50,867 nucleotides of DNA from DALYJJ01 sp031969915 (GTDB lineage: Bacteria; Acidobacteriota; Terriglobia; Bryobacterales; Bryobacteraceae): contig DALYJJ010000034.1 of the NCBI GenBank assembly GCA_031969915.1, positions 1-50,867 of the forward strand, in the 5' to 3' direction. Position 1 is the stretch's first letter, and each line of letters opens with the position of its first letter. The notes below the pieces were generated by a model. It was not told where the DNA came from. It did not search any database and saw only the letters and a list, made by a program, of their open reading frames with translations. Shown one piece after another: positions 42,586 through 50,303 of this stretch. The translations under genes were made by a program, and so were the position numbers.

Positions 42586-43101
42586 CTAAGGCACCCGTTC
42601 GGTATGCCCGCTTTTCGCACTGAGGTGACGGTAGTATCCGAGGTCTTCCCCAGTCAACAGCTTTGTGGCGAACAGGATTTGGCCCGTGTGTTGGGCAAAG
42701 TGCTCCACTACATGATAGACGGCCTCCAGGACGGTTACCGAGTACCCCTGGACTTCGATTTTTTCGGGAAGCCGTTCCGGCGGCAGCGCGGCAAGGATGG
42801 CGAGCGCGGGTTCCACCGATTCGGCGAGTGTGCGCGCCAGGCTTGCGCCGTCCGGCCCGCCGCGAGCCGCGAACTCCGCATCGCGGTCGCGCACCGGCGG
42901 CAGTCCGCCCACACCCGTTCCGATCCACTGCCGGACGTTTCCCGATAGATGGAGCACCAGGTTGCCGACGGAGTTGTTGCTCTCGTGGCCGCGCTGCCAG
43001 ATCTGGCCGGGGGGCAGACGTCCGAGGCAGTCGGCGATCCGGTCCGACAACTGGCGCAGTTTGCCGGCCGAGAAATCGAGGAACAGGCGCTCCGGAGCCA
43101 T
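42586..43101 (-). CDS. DinB-superfamily protein
   Basis: 171 residues forming a four-helix bundle with a likely metal site of three His: one in NLVLHLSGN, two in VVEHFAQHTGQI near the C-terminal half. This is the YfiT/DinB pattern, which in other bacteria includes bacillithiol or mycothiol transferases and many unknowns. Its function here is not identifiable. It lies three bases before the DnaC-like gene's stop, in the same direction. Confidence 0.78.
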   Translation of the reverse strand: MAPERLFLDFSAGKLRQLSDRIADCLGRLPPGQIWQRGHESNNSVGNLVLHLSGNVRQWIGTGVGGLPPVRDRDAEFAARGGPDGASLARTLAESVEPALAILAALPPERLPEKIEVQGYSVTVLEAVYHVVEHFAQHTGQILFATKLLTGEDLGYYRHLSAKSGHTERVP

Positions 43102-43104
43102 GTC

Positions 43105-43866
43105 TTATAATGCACGGACCCGGTAGTCGGCGACCGCCGGCATCTGGACGACGCGGCACATCTCAAAGAGCCGCGAACGCGCGCGCGCGCCGATCTTGTC
43201 GGCCAGCGTCGCGCGATAGTCCACCTTGCCGGTCGTCTGATTGCGTTGAACGACCGCGCCGCCGGCGTCCGGGTCGGGCAGGTTCGTGGTCGCGATCAGC
43301 GTCTTCCGGTGGTTGCAGCGGTAGGTGATGATCGACGTGACCGTGTCCTCCACCCACTCGGTGACGCGGTGCGCGCCGAGGTCGTCGAGCAGCAGGACTT
43401 CGGTTTCGAGAGCGTCCCGGTACGCGTCGCGATTGCTCACCTTGGACGCTTCGTCGTAACTCGAGCGGATGCGATCGAGCAGGTTCTGGTAGTCGAAGAA
43501 AACCCCTTCGAAACCTTTTGCGAGCAGCGCGCGAAACGCCGAGACGGCAAGATGCGTTTTGCCCGTTCCGGGCTCGCCGATCAGCAACAGGCCCGGTTTG
43601 TCGAGCACCGGGTACTCGCGCGCATAGGTGCGGACCAGCCAGAGGACCTCGGCGAGTTCGCGCCGCGCGATGGGGTTGGCGTCCGGCAACCGGAAAGTGT
43701 CGAACGAAACCTGTCCGTAGTTCGGCGGGATGTGCGAGTGCTCTTCGAGCGTGCGGTTGCGCTCCTGCGCGGCGCAGCCGCAACGCTCCGCGCCGCTCAC
43801 GCCCTCGCGTTCCACGATGCGAAAGCCCGTGCCGTTGCAGATCGGGCAAACCGCGGTGCTGCTCAT
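43105..43866 (-). CDS. DnaC/IstB-like ATPase with N-terminal zinc finger
   Basis: 253 residues from the ATG at 43866; the longer frame upstream overlaps the biotin carrier and is not used. CPICNGTGF and ERCGCA give four Cys that could bind zinc. The AAA+ core has GEPGTGKTHLAVSA (Walker A), VLLLDDLGAH (Walker B) and TNLP (sensor 1), as in helicase loaders DnaC/DnaI and the IstB transposition protein. No transposase is nearby, so helicase loading is more likely. Its start overlaps the biotin carrier stop by four bases (ATGA), an odd partner for a carboxylase gene. Confidence 0.82.
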   Translation of the reverse strand: MSSTAVCPICNGTGFRIVEREGVSGAERCGCAAQERNRTLEEHSHIPPNYGQVSFDTFRLPDANPIARRELAEVLWLVRTYAREYPVLDKPGLLLIGEPGTGKTHLAVSAFRALLAKGFEGVFFDYQNLLDRIRSSYDEASKVSNRDAYRDALETEVLLLDDLGAHRVTEWVEDTVTSIITYRCNHRKTLIATTNLPDPDAGGAVVQRNQTTGKVDYRATLADKIGARARSRLFEMCRVVQMPAVADYRVRAL

Positions 43867-44378
43867 TCCACGATCACAAGCGCTTCGCCGGCCGCGACCG
43901 TGGCGCCTTCCGCCACGGCCAGTTGCGCGACGGTCCCGGCCCGCGGCGCCTTCACTTCGTTCTGCATCTTCATCGCTTCCACCACCAGCAGGCGCTGGCC
44001 CGCCTCCACCGCTTCCCCGGGGGCGACGAGCACGCGCACGATCTTGCCGGGCATGGGGGCGGAAATGGTCAAACGGCCCTCGCCCGCTCCGCCCGCCGCG
44101 CGCCCCCTGCGAGAGCGGGGATCGAAGGCCCGAATGGCGAAACGGTTGCCCGCGATGTCCACCAGCCAGGTGCGGTCGTCCGGATGCGCGGGCGTGGCGG
44201 GCACGATCTTGACTTCGTAGCTGCGGCCCTCCACGAGCACCGAATAGATGCCCGGTTCGACGGCCGCAATGGACGCTTCGCCGCTCACCTCGCCGCCGCC
44301 GTTCCACGCCAGAGCGAAGCTCCCGTTCCGCGTTTCCAGGCGCCCGGTGCGCTCTTCGAGTTGGATGTCGAGCTTCAT
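43863..44378 (-). CDS. Biotin carboxyl carrier protein
   Basis: 171 residues from the ATG at 44378, which overlaps the carboxylase stop (ATGA). The first 11 codons of the longer frame lie in the carboxylase gene and are not used. The C-terminal biotinyl domain (about 90-171) has PMPGKIVRVLVAPGE and VVEAMKMQNEV with the biotinylated Lys of AMKM. An N-terminal beta-rich region (IYSVLVEGRSYEVKIV) is typical of acyl-CoA carboxylase carriers. With the preceding biotin carboxylase it forms the first half-reaction of an acetyl-, propionyl- or methylcrotonyl-CoA carboxylase. The carboxyltransferase gene is absent from the window. Confidence 0.88.
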   Translation of the reverse strand: MKLDIQLEERTGRLETRNGSFALAWNGGGEVSGEASIAAVEPGIYSVLVEGRSYEVKIVPATPAHPDDRTWLVDIAGNRFAIRAFDPRSRRGRAAGGAGEGRLTISAPMPGKIVRVLVAPGEAVEAGQRLLVVEAMKMQNEVKAPRAGTVAQLAVAEGATVAAGEALVIVE

Positions 44379-45889
44379 CGGAACAGTTGCGTCCTTCCTT
44401 CCGCGCGCCACCGCGACCCGGCGTTCTTCCCCTCTTCCACCGCCGGCTTCTCCGCCGCAGAGTGAATCGCCGCCACCAGCACGGCCACCGCCTCAGTCAT
44501 CGCGTCGGGCGGCGCAGGCGCGGAGCGGCGGGCGAAGAACTCGTCGATGAAGCCGGTGTGCAGCCGGCCCGCGCGGAACTCTTCGTCGGTGAGGATCTGG
44601 CGGAAGAACGGGATGTTCGTCTTGATGCCCGCCACGTAATACTCTTCGAGGGCGCGCAGCATGCGATCGATCGAGGTCTCGCGGTCGGGACCCCACACGG
44701 CAAGCTTGGCCAGGAGCGGGTCGTAATCGAGCGGTACCGTCCAGCCCGGATAGACGCCCGAATCGAGGCGCACCCCAGGGCCCGTGGGCCGTTCGAGATG
44801 GGTGATCAGGCCGGGTGACGGGAAGAAGCGGTTGTCGGGATCCTCGGCGTAGATGCGGCACTCGATCGCCGACCCGCGCCATTCGATATCCTCTTGCCGG
44901 AGCGTGAGCGGGTGGCCCGCCGCGATCCGCAACTGCCAGTGCACCAGGTCGAGCCCCGTCACCAGTTCCGTGATCGGGTGCTCCACCTGCAGGCGCGTGT
45001 TCATCTCCAGGAAGTAGAAGTTCGCCTGCTCGTCCACCAGGAACTCCACCGTGCCCGCGTTGTAGTAGCCGGCGGCGCGCGCGGCCTGCACGGCGGCATC
45101 GCCCATGCGCTGCCGCAACCCGGCGTGAGAGGCGACCAGAGGCGACGGCGATTCCTCGATCACTTTCTGGTGCCGCCGCTGGATGGAGCACTCGCGCTCG
45201 CCGAGGTGGATCAGGTGGCCGTGGCGGTCGCCGAGAACCTGGATCTCGATGTGCCGCGAACGCTCCACCAGTTTCTCGATGTAGACCGAGCCGTCGTGAA
45301 AGGCGCGTTCCGCCTCGCTCGACGCATCGCGCAAGGCCGATTCGAGGTCGGCCTCCGAATCGACCCGCCGCATGCCCTTGCCGCCGCCTCCCGCCGCTGC
45401 CTTCAGCAACACCGGATAGCCGATGCCGTTCGCGATGCGGCGCGCTTCGGCCGGGTCGGAAACCGGCTCTTCCGTACCCGGAACGACGGGCGCACCCGCG
45501 GCCTTCGCCAGCTTGCGCGCGGCGGTCTTCGAGCCCATGCGCCGGATGGAATCGGCCGAGGGCCCGATGAAGACGAGGCCCGCGTCTTCGCAGGCTTGCG
45601 CGAACTCGGCGTTTTCGGAAAGGAAGCCGTAGCCGGGATGAATCGCGTCGGCGCCGCGCGCGCGGGCGGCATCCAGGATGCGGTCGATCCGCAGGTAGCT
45701 CTCCTTCGAAGGCGCGGGACCGAGACGCACGGCTTCATCGGCCATGCGCACGGCGAGCGAGGCCCGATCGGCGTCGGAATAGACGGCCACCGAGGGGATC
45801 GACATCTCCCGCAGGGCACGGATCACGCGGCAGGCGATCTCGCCGCGGTTGGCGACGAGCACCTTGCGGAACAATCGCTGGGCAGGCAT
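44375..45889 (-). CDS. Biotin carboxylase (AccC-type)
   Basis: 504 residues from the ATG at 45889, the start of the conserved region (FRKVLVANRGEIACRVIRAL). The upstream 57 codons have no family match and are rejected. GYGFLSENAEFAQACEDAG, GTEEPVSDPAEARRIA, the Gly-rich loop KAAAGGGGKGMRRV, EMNTRLQVEHPITE and RIYAEDPDNRFFPSPG mark the ATP-grasp and C-terminal domains. The enzyme carboxylates biotin on the carrier with ATP and bicarbonate. It is the upstream gene of a coupled set with the carrier and the DnaC-like ATPase. The subtype (acetyl versus other acyl-CoA) cannot be read. Confidence 0.9.
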   Translation of the reverse strand: MPAQRLFRKVLVANRGEIACRVIRALREMSIPSVAVYSDADRASLAVRMADEAVRLGPAPSKESYLRIDRILDAARARGADAIHPGYGFLSENAEFAQACEDAGLVFIGPSADSIRRMGSKTAARKLAKAAGAPVVPGTEEPVSDPAEARRIANGIGYPVLLKAAAGGGGKGMRRVDSEADLESALRDASSEAERAFHDGSVYIEKLVERSRHIEIQVLGDRHGHLIHLGERECSIQRRHQKVIEESPSPLVASHAGLRQRMGDAAVQAARAAGYYNAGTVEFLVDEQANFYFLEMNTRLQVEHPITELVTGLDLVHWQLRIAAGHPLTLRQEDIEWRGSAIECRIYAEDPDNRFFPSPGLITHLERPTGPGVRLDSGVYPGWTVPLDYDPLLAKLAVWGPDRETSIDRMLRALEEYYVAGIKTNIPFFRQILTDEEFRAGRLHTGFIDEFFARRSAPAPPDAMTEAVAVLVAAIHSAAEKPAVEEGKNAGSRWRAEGRTQLFR

Positions 45890-45918
45890 GCGTTCGAGGG
45901 TGATTGTAGCAAGGCCGG

Positions 45919-46668
45919 CTACCGGGGGCTCCGGGCGCCGAACGGGCCGGGAGGCGGCGCGTCGTAGGCCCGCGTGATCGGACTGCGCTCCGCTTGGCTG
46001 AACTGCAGCCGCACGGTGGTGGTCCGCCCGCCGCTGGTGGTGGTTGAGACGCTGCTCCAACTGCGGCCCGTGCCGTCCTTCCGCTCCAACAGGCGCCGGG
46101 CCTCCTCGATCGAAAGCACGGTGCGATTCGCGGACGGCGCGGCAGCCGCGGTCTCCTCTACTTCGATCTCGTAGCCGATGCGCACCGCCTGCCAGCCGCC
46201 GGCGCGGGCCGCCGCGAGCGCCGCATTTTCCGCGGCGCGAGGGTCGTCGTACTCGGCCAGTTCGAGCGAGTCCGTTTCCCCGCGCAACTGGGCGGCGAAG
46301 GCGTGGCGCGTTTCGTAACTGTTGCTGCCGGTGCGCTGTTGACTGTGCTTTCGGACGGTCACCGCTACTTCGCGGTACTTCACCGCGGGGGATTCGACGT
46401 CGACATGGATTCCCAAATAGGCGCTGCGCGAGTAGATCACTCGCTGGGCCGGATCGAGTTCCACTCGCCGCTCGCGGCCCATGATCCCCAGCACCGTGCC
46501 CAGCAGCGCTGCGAAGAGCGTGGGCCGGACGAGTTTGGACGCCGATGGCGGCCAGCCTTCGAAGAAAAAGAAGCAGCCGGTAAACACGATCGCCAGCACC
46601 GCGGTGACGCCGGCCGCCGGCAATCCCGGACTGTACGACAAATTGACGAAACCGGGAGTCGGTTCCAT
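45919..46668 (-). CDS. Hypothetical membrane protein
   Basis: 249 residues, no family recognised. Two hydrophobic helices near the N-terminus (about 17-37 and 50-68) are followed by a beta-rich cytoplasmic or periplasmic region of about 170 residues with RKHSQQRTGSNSYETRH and a Ser/Thr-rich stretch (SVSTTTSGGRTTTVRL). No Cys-based or catalytic motif is seen. It is 11 bases from the DUF1501 gene and 29 bases from the carboxylase gene, all on the minus strand, which hints at a common operon but not at a function. Confidence 0.55.
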   Translation of the reverse strand: MEPTPGFVNLSYSPGLPAAGVTAVLAIVFTGCFFFFEGWPPSASKLVRPTLFAALLGTVLGIMGRERRVELDPAQRVIYSRSAYLGIHVDVESPAVKYREVAVTVRKHSQQRTGSNSYETRHAFAAQLRGETDSLELAEYDDPRAAENAALAAARAGGWQAVRIGYEIEVEETAAAAPSANRTVLSIEEARRLLERKDGTGRSWSSVSTTTSGGRTTTVRLQFSQAERSPITRAYDAPPPGPFGARSPR

Positions 46669-46679
46669 ACCTACGCGAC

Positions 46680-48107
46680 CTACGCGAACACGTCTTGGAT
46701 GACCTTGCCGCCGAAGTCGGTCAGTTTCTCATGCCGGCCGTTGTGGAGATACCACAGCTTGTGCTGGTCGAGCCCAAGCGCGTGGAGGATCGTCGCGTGA
46801 AAATCGCGCATATGGTAGCGCTCGCCCACGCCGTAGAGCCCGAAGTCGTCGGTCTGCCCGACCACCCGGCCCCCCTTCGCACCGCCGCCCGCGAACCACA
46901 TGGTGAAGCCGTGCGGGTTGTGATCGCGGCCGTTGCCGCTCTGCGAAGTGGGCAAGCGGCCGAATTCACTGCCCCAGATGACCAGAGTCGAATCGAGCAG
47001 GCCGCGCTGCTTCAAGTCCGTGAGCAGCGCCGCGATCGGCTGGTCCGTCATTCCCGCCATCTTCTCGTGGTTGGCGACCAGGTGGCTATGGGCGTCCCAC
47101 TGGACGCTCACCGGACCGCCGCCGGAGTAGATCTGAATGAAGCGAACGCCGCGTTCCACCAGCCGCCGGGCAAGCAAGCAGCGCGTGCCGAACTCCGCGG
47201 TCCGCTTGTCGTCGAGCCCGTACAGGCGCTTGACCGCCGCGGACTCCTTGCTCAGATCCACCGCCTCCGGCGCGTGCGCCTGCATTCGGAAGGCAAGCTC
47301 ATAGGAAGCGATCCGCGCCGCCATTTCGCTGTCGCCGTCCTGGGTGTCCAGGTCGTTCATCTTTTGCAGCAGGTCCAGCGTGGCGCGCTGCCGGCCCGGC
47401 GTCATGCCGGGCTGCGGTTTCAAGTGGAGGATCGGCGAAGCGCCACTGCGCAGCAGAGTCCCCTGGTAGACAGCGGGCAGGTATCCCGAGCCCCAGCACG
47501 GCGTGCCGCCTTCGGGTGTTCCCTCGGGCTGAGGCATCACCACATAGGCGGGTAGATTCTCCGATTCATTCCCCAGGCCGTACGTCACCCAGGACCCCAG
47601 GCTCGGGTGGCCCGCCAGAATGCGCCCCGTATGTACCTGGTACATGGCCGGAGCGTGAACGACGCTTTCCGTATAGAACGACCGGACGAAGCAGATATCG
47701 TCCACGCACTTGGCCACGTGCGGCATCAGCGTCGAGACGTCCATTCCGCTCTCGCCGTGTTTGGCGAACGTCCACGGGGTAGGTAGGATCGGATCGGAGC
47801 CGTCGGTAAACTGACTTACGATTTTTCCGAAACTGGCCGGGAGTTTTTGTCCTTCGTACTTCTTAAGACCGGGTTTCGGATCGAAGGTATCGATGTGGCT
47901 CGGCGCGCCCACCATGAACAGGAAGATGACTGACTTCGCCTTGCCGGGAAAGTGCGCGGGCTTGGCCGCCAGCGGGTTCACGCGGGGTGCGGCCGTGGCG
48001 CGTTGTCCCTGGAGCACGGCTTCGAGCGCGATGGCGCCGAAGCCGTGCGCGGCCATCCGCAGGATGTCGCGGCGCGAGGAAGCCGGGCGCAGAGGGTCAG
48101 GGTACAT
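46680..48107 (-). CDS. DUF1501 Tat-exported sulfatase-like protein
   Basis: 475 residues from the ATG at 48107. An ATG at 48119 is also possible and both overlap the upstream gene's end; the longer frame is rejected. SSRRDILRMAAHGFGAIALEA is a twin-arginine signal. The mature region has MVGAPSHIDTFDPKPG, ARRLVERGVRFIQIYSGGG, and VIWGSEFGRLPTSQ with the alkaline-phosphatase-like fold of DUF1501. It is the usual partner of DUF1549/DUF1553 proteins, in which it is thought to act on extracellular polysaccharide or carry haem-like chemistry; the substrate is unknown. Confidence 0.85.
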   Translation of the reverse strand: MYPDPLRPASSRRDILRMAAHGFGAIALEAVLQGQRATAAPRVNPLAAKPAHFPGKAKSVIFLFMVGAPSHIDTFDPKPGLKKYEGQKLPASFGKIVSQFTDGSDPILPTPWTFAKHGESGMDVSTLMPHVAKCVDDICFVRSFYTESVVHAPAMYQVHTGRILAGHPSLGSWVTYGLGNESENLPAYVVMPQPEGTPEGGTPCWGSGYLPAVYQGTLLRSGASPILHLKPQPGMTPGRQRATLDLLQKMNDLDTQDGDSEMAARIASYELAFRMQAHAPEAVDLSKESAAVKRLYGLDDKRTAEFGTRCLLARRLVERGVRFIQIYSGGGPVSVQWDAHSHLVANHEKMAGMTDQPIAALLTDLKQRGLLDSTLVIWGSEFGRLPTSQSGNGRDHNPHGFTMWFAGGGAKGGRVVGQTDDFGLYGVGERYHMRDFHATILHALGLDQHKLWYLHNGRHEKLTDFGGKVIQDVFA

Positions 48108-50265
48108 AGACAAACTCATTCCTGTTGAGCATGGCCAGGGTGAAGTCCGCCAGCGTTCCCTGCCCACCCAGGAACGCGCGCGCCATCTGCAATTCCACCG
48201 GCCGCGGCGGCCGCGCGAGGGCGATCCGATACGCGGCATCGATCCGGCAGTCCCGCCCCTGGCCGCGACAGACGCCTTCCAGCCGGGCCGCGAAAGCCTT
48301 CGATTGCTGAGCCATGAAATCGCTATTGAAGAGGTTCAGCGCCTGCAGTGCGTGCGTGCTCACGGGCCGCGACGGACAGGACGACATGGCGTCCGGCTGG
48401 TCGAAGTTGGCGAGCATCGGCAGGCGCACCGTGCGTTTGTTGAGTAAGTAGATGCTGCGCCGGTTGTACTCGGACGAATCGGGGTCCAACGGCCACAGGT
48501 TATCGGGCTCGTCCTCAGTGAAGATGATGTCGTAGATCTCCTGCTCAATCGGCACGCGGACCGGCTTGCCGCCCATCTTCAGGTTCAGCGTCCCCGCCGT
48601 CGCCAGAATGGTGTCGCGCAGGTGCTCGGCCTCCAGCCGGCGTCGATGCGCGCGCCAGTAGAGCTTGTTTTCGGGGTCGATCTTCGCCTTCAACGGGTCC
48701 AGTGCGGCCGATTGGCGATACGAACTCGAAGTAAGAATCAGGCGGTCGAGAGCTTTGACGCTCCATCCCTTGGCGATGAACTCCGCGGTCAGCCAGTCGA
48801 GAAGCGCGGGATGCGTGGGGCGAGAGCCGAGCAGTCCGTAATCGTTCGGAGTGGCTACCAGGCCGGCGCCCATGCGAAGTTGCCAGATGCGGTTGACCAT
48901 CACCCGCGCGGTCAACGGATGCTCAGGGGAGGTGAGCCAGGCCGCCAGTGCGCTGCGGCGCCCGGACGGGGTGAGGGCCATCTTCGCGCCATAGTCGCCC
49001 AGCACTTTGGGGAAGCCTGGTTCCACCGGATCCAGTTTCTGTTTGTGATCCCCCACCTTCAATATGTAAGTAAGCGGCGCTTTCTCCTGGTTCGCAACCG
49101 TGTAGGCCATGGGCAGCGGATCGGGCTTCGTCAACTCGATGGCGTGCATCTGCTTGCGCAATCCCGCGCGAGTCGCGCGCACGTCCGCGGGCAGCGCCTC
49201 CACCATCTCGTCCCAGGAGACGCTGATCTGCGCGTCCGCCGACTTGGCCAACGTCTGCTGCTCGGGCGTGCGCTTGTCTTTCGGTATCTCGAGCACCTCA
49301 CGCAGCGCCGGCTCCAGTTGTTCCCGCTTCTTCGCCTTCAGGGCCTCCTTCACCGGCTTTTCGATGGCCGCGAGTTGGTCTTTCACCGGCTTGATGCGCG
49401 CCTCGAACTCCTTCATCGCCTGCTCATGCGCGGCCTTCTCTTCCGGCGTGGCGATTTCGACGTCTTTGCCCTCAGTGGCCGCGAACACAGCTTGCAGGCG
49501 GTAGTAGTCCGCCTGCAGAATCGGATCGAACTTGTGGTTGTGGCACCGGGCGCAACCGACGGTCATGCCCAGTACGGCGCTGACCGTCGCGGTCATCTCC
49601 GTGAGCACTTCCTGGCGATTCATCTCCTCATCCTGGTTGCCCCCCACCAGGTGAACGGGACCCACGCGATGCAGGCCCGCGGCGACGAGCATTTCCTTGT
49701 CGCCGGGCTTCAGTTCGTCGCCTGCGATCTGCTCGCGCAGGAACTGGTCGAACGGCTTGTCCTGGTTGAACGAGCGGACGGCGTAATCGCGGTATCGCCA
49801 CGCATGCGGGCGCTCGGCGTCGAGTTCGAAGCCGTTCGTGTCGGCGTACCGGACCACGTCCAGCCACTTCAGAGCCCACCGCTCGCCGTAGCGGGGCGAA
49901 GCGAGCAGCCGGTCCACCAGCCGCTCGTAGGCCTGCGGCGAACGGTCGGCGAGATAGGTATCCAGTTCCCCGGGTGTGGGCGGCAGGCCGGTCACATCCA
50001 GATACAAGCGCCGCGCCAGGCGCCGGCGGTCGAGCGGCGGCGACGGCGTGAGGCGCTTCTCCCGCATCGCGGCCAGCAGAAACGCGTCCACCGGTGTACG
50101 CGCCCAGGGGCTCTTCGCCGCCGGAACAGGCGGCCGGGCGGCCTTCTGAAACGCCCACCAGTTGCGCCGCGCGCCGATGAACTTCTCGTCCCGCGCCGAG
50201 TCGGCCAACAGGACAGCGCTCCCCGCCAGCACCAGGACGGCCGCGCCGAGACGAAACCCAGACAT
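48097..50265 (-). CDS. DUF1549/DUF1553 (PSD1-type) secreted protein
   Basis: 722 residues. A signal anchor (VLVLAGSAVLLADS) is followed by DUF1549 (about 55-265; LDVTGLPPTPGE, SPRYGERWALKWLDVVRYADTNGFE) and the DUF1553 region (about 460-700; SPEHPLTARVMVNRIWQ, LDRLILTSSSYRQSA). A coiled-coil, Lys/Glu-rich insert lies at about 275-340. CARCHNHKFDP at 238-248 is a CXXCH, a feature shared by the family and not by itself proof of a haem. There is no separate N-terminal cytochrome domain, unlike many planctomycete relatives. Its stop overlaps the DUF1501 start, so the two are translationally coupled, as elsewhere. Confidence 0.87.
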   Translation of the reverse strand: MSGFRLGAAVLVLAGSAVLLADSARDEKFIGARRNWWAFQKAARPPVPAAKSPWARTPVDAFLLAAMREKRLTPSPPLDRRRLARRLYLDVTGLPPTPGELDTYLADRSPQAYERLVDRLLASPRYGERWALKWLDVVRYADTNGFELDAERPHAWRYRDYAVRSFNQDKPFDQFLREQIAGDELKPGDKEMLVAAGLHRVGPVHLVGGNQDEEMNRQEVLTEMTATVSAVLGMTVGCARCHNHKFDPILQADYYRLQAVFAATEGKDVEIATPEEKAAHEQAMKEFEARIKPVKDQLAAIEKPVKEALKAKKREQLEPALREVLEIPKDKRTPEQQTLAKSADAQISVSWDEMVEALPADVRATRAGLRKQMHAIELTKPDPLPMAYTVANQEKAPLTYILKVGDHKQKLDPVEPGFPKVLGDYGAKMALTPSGRRSALAAWLTSPEHPLTARVMVNRIWQLRMGAGLVATPNDYGLLGSRPTHPALLDWLTAEFIAKGWSVKALDRLILTSSSYRQSAALDPLKAKIDPENKLYWRAHRRRLEAEHLRDTILATAGTLNLKMGGKPVRVPIEQEIYDIIFTEDEPDNLWPLDPDSSEYNRRSIYLLNKRTVRLPMLANFDQPDAMSSCPSRPVSTHALQALNLFNSDFMAQQSKAFAARLEGVCRGQGRDCRIDAAYRIALARPPRPVELQMARAFLGGQGTLADFTLAMLNRNEFVYVP

Positions 50266-50303
50266 TCCCTCCGGTTCCCCCTTGGCGATAGGATAACAAG
50301 GTC

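Noticed and set aside
43867..44307. N-terminal extension of the DnaC-like protein by 147 codons
   Set aside because: It lies inside the biotin carrier gene in another frame, is Arg/Gly-rich, and the conserved zinc-finger start at 43866 has a clean ATGA overlap.
45890..46060. N-terminal extension of the biotin carboxylase by 57 codons
   Set aside because: No similarity to carboxylases and it overlaps the hypothetical membrane gene; the family start is at 45889.
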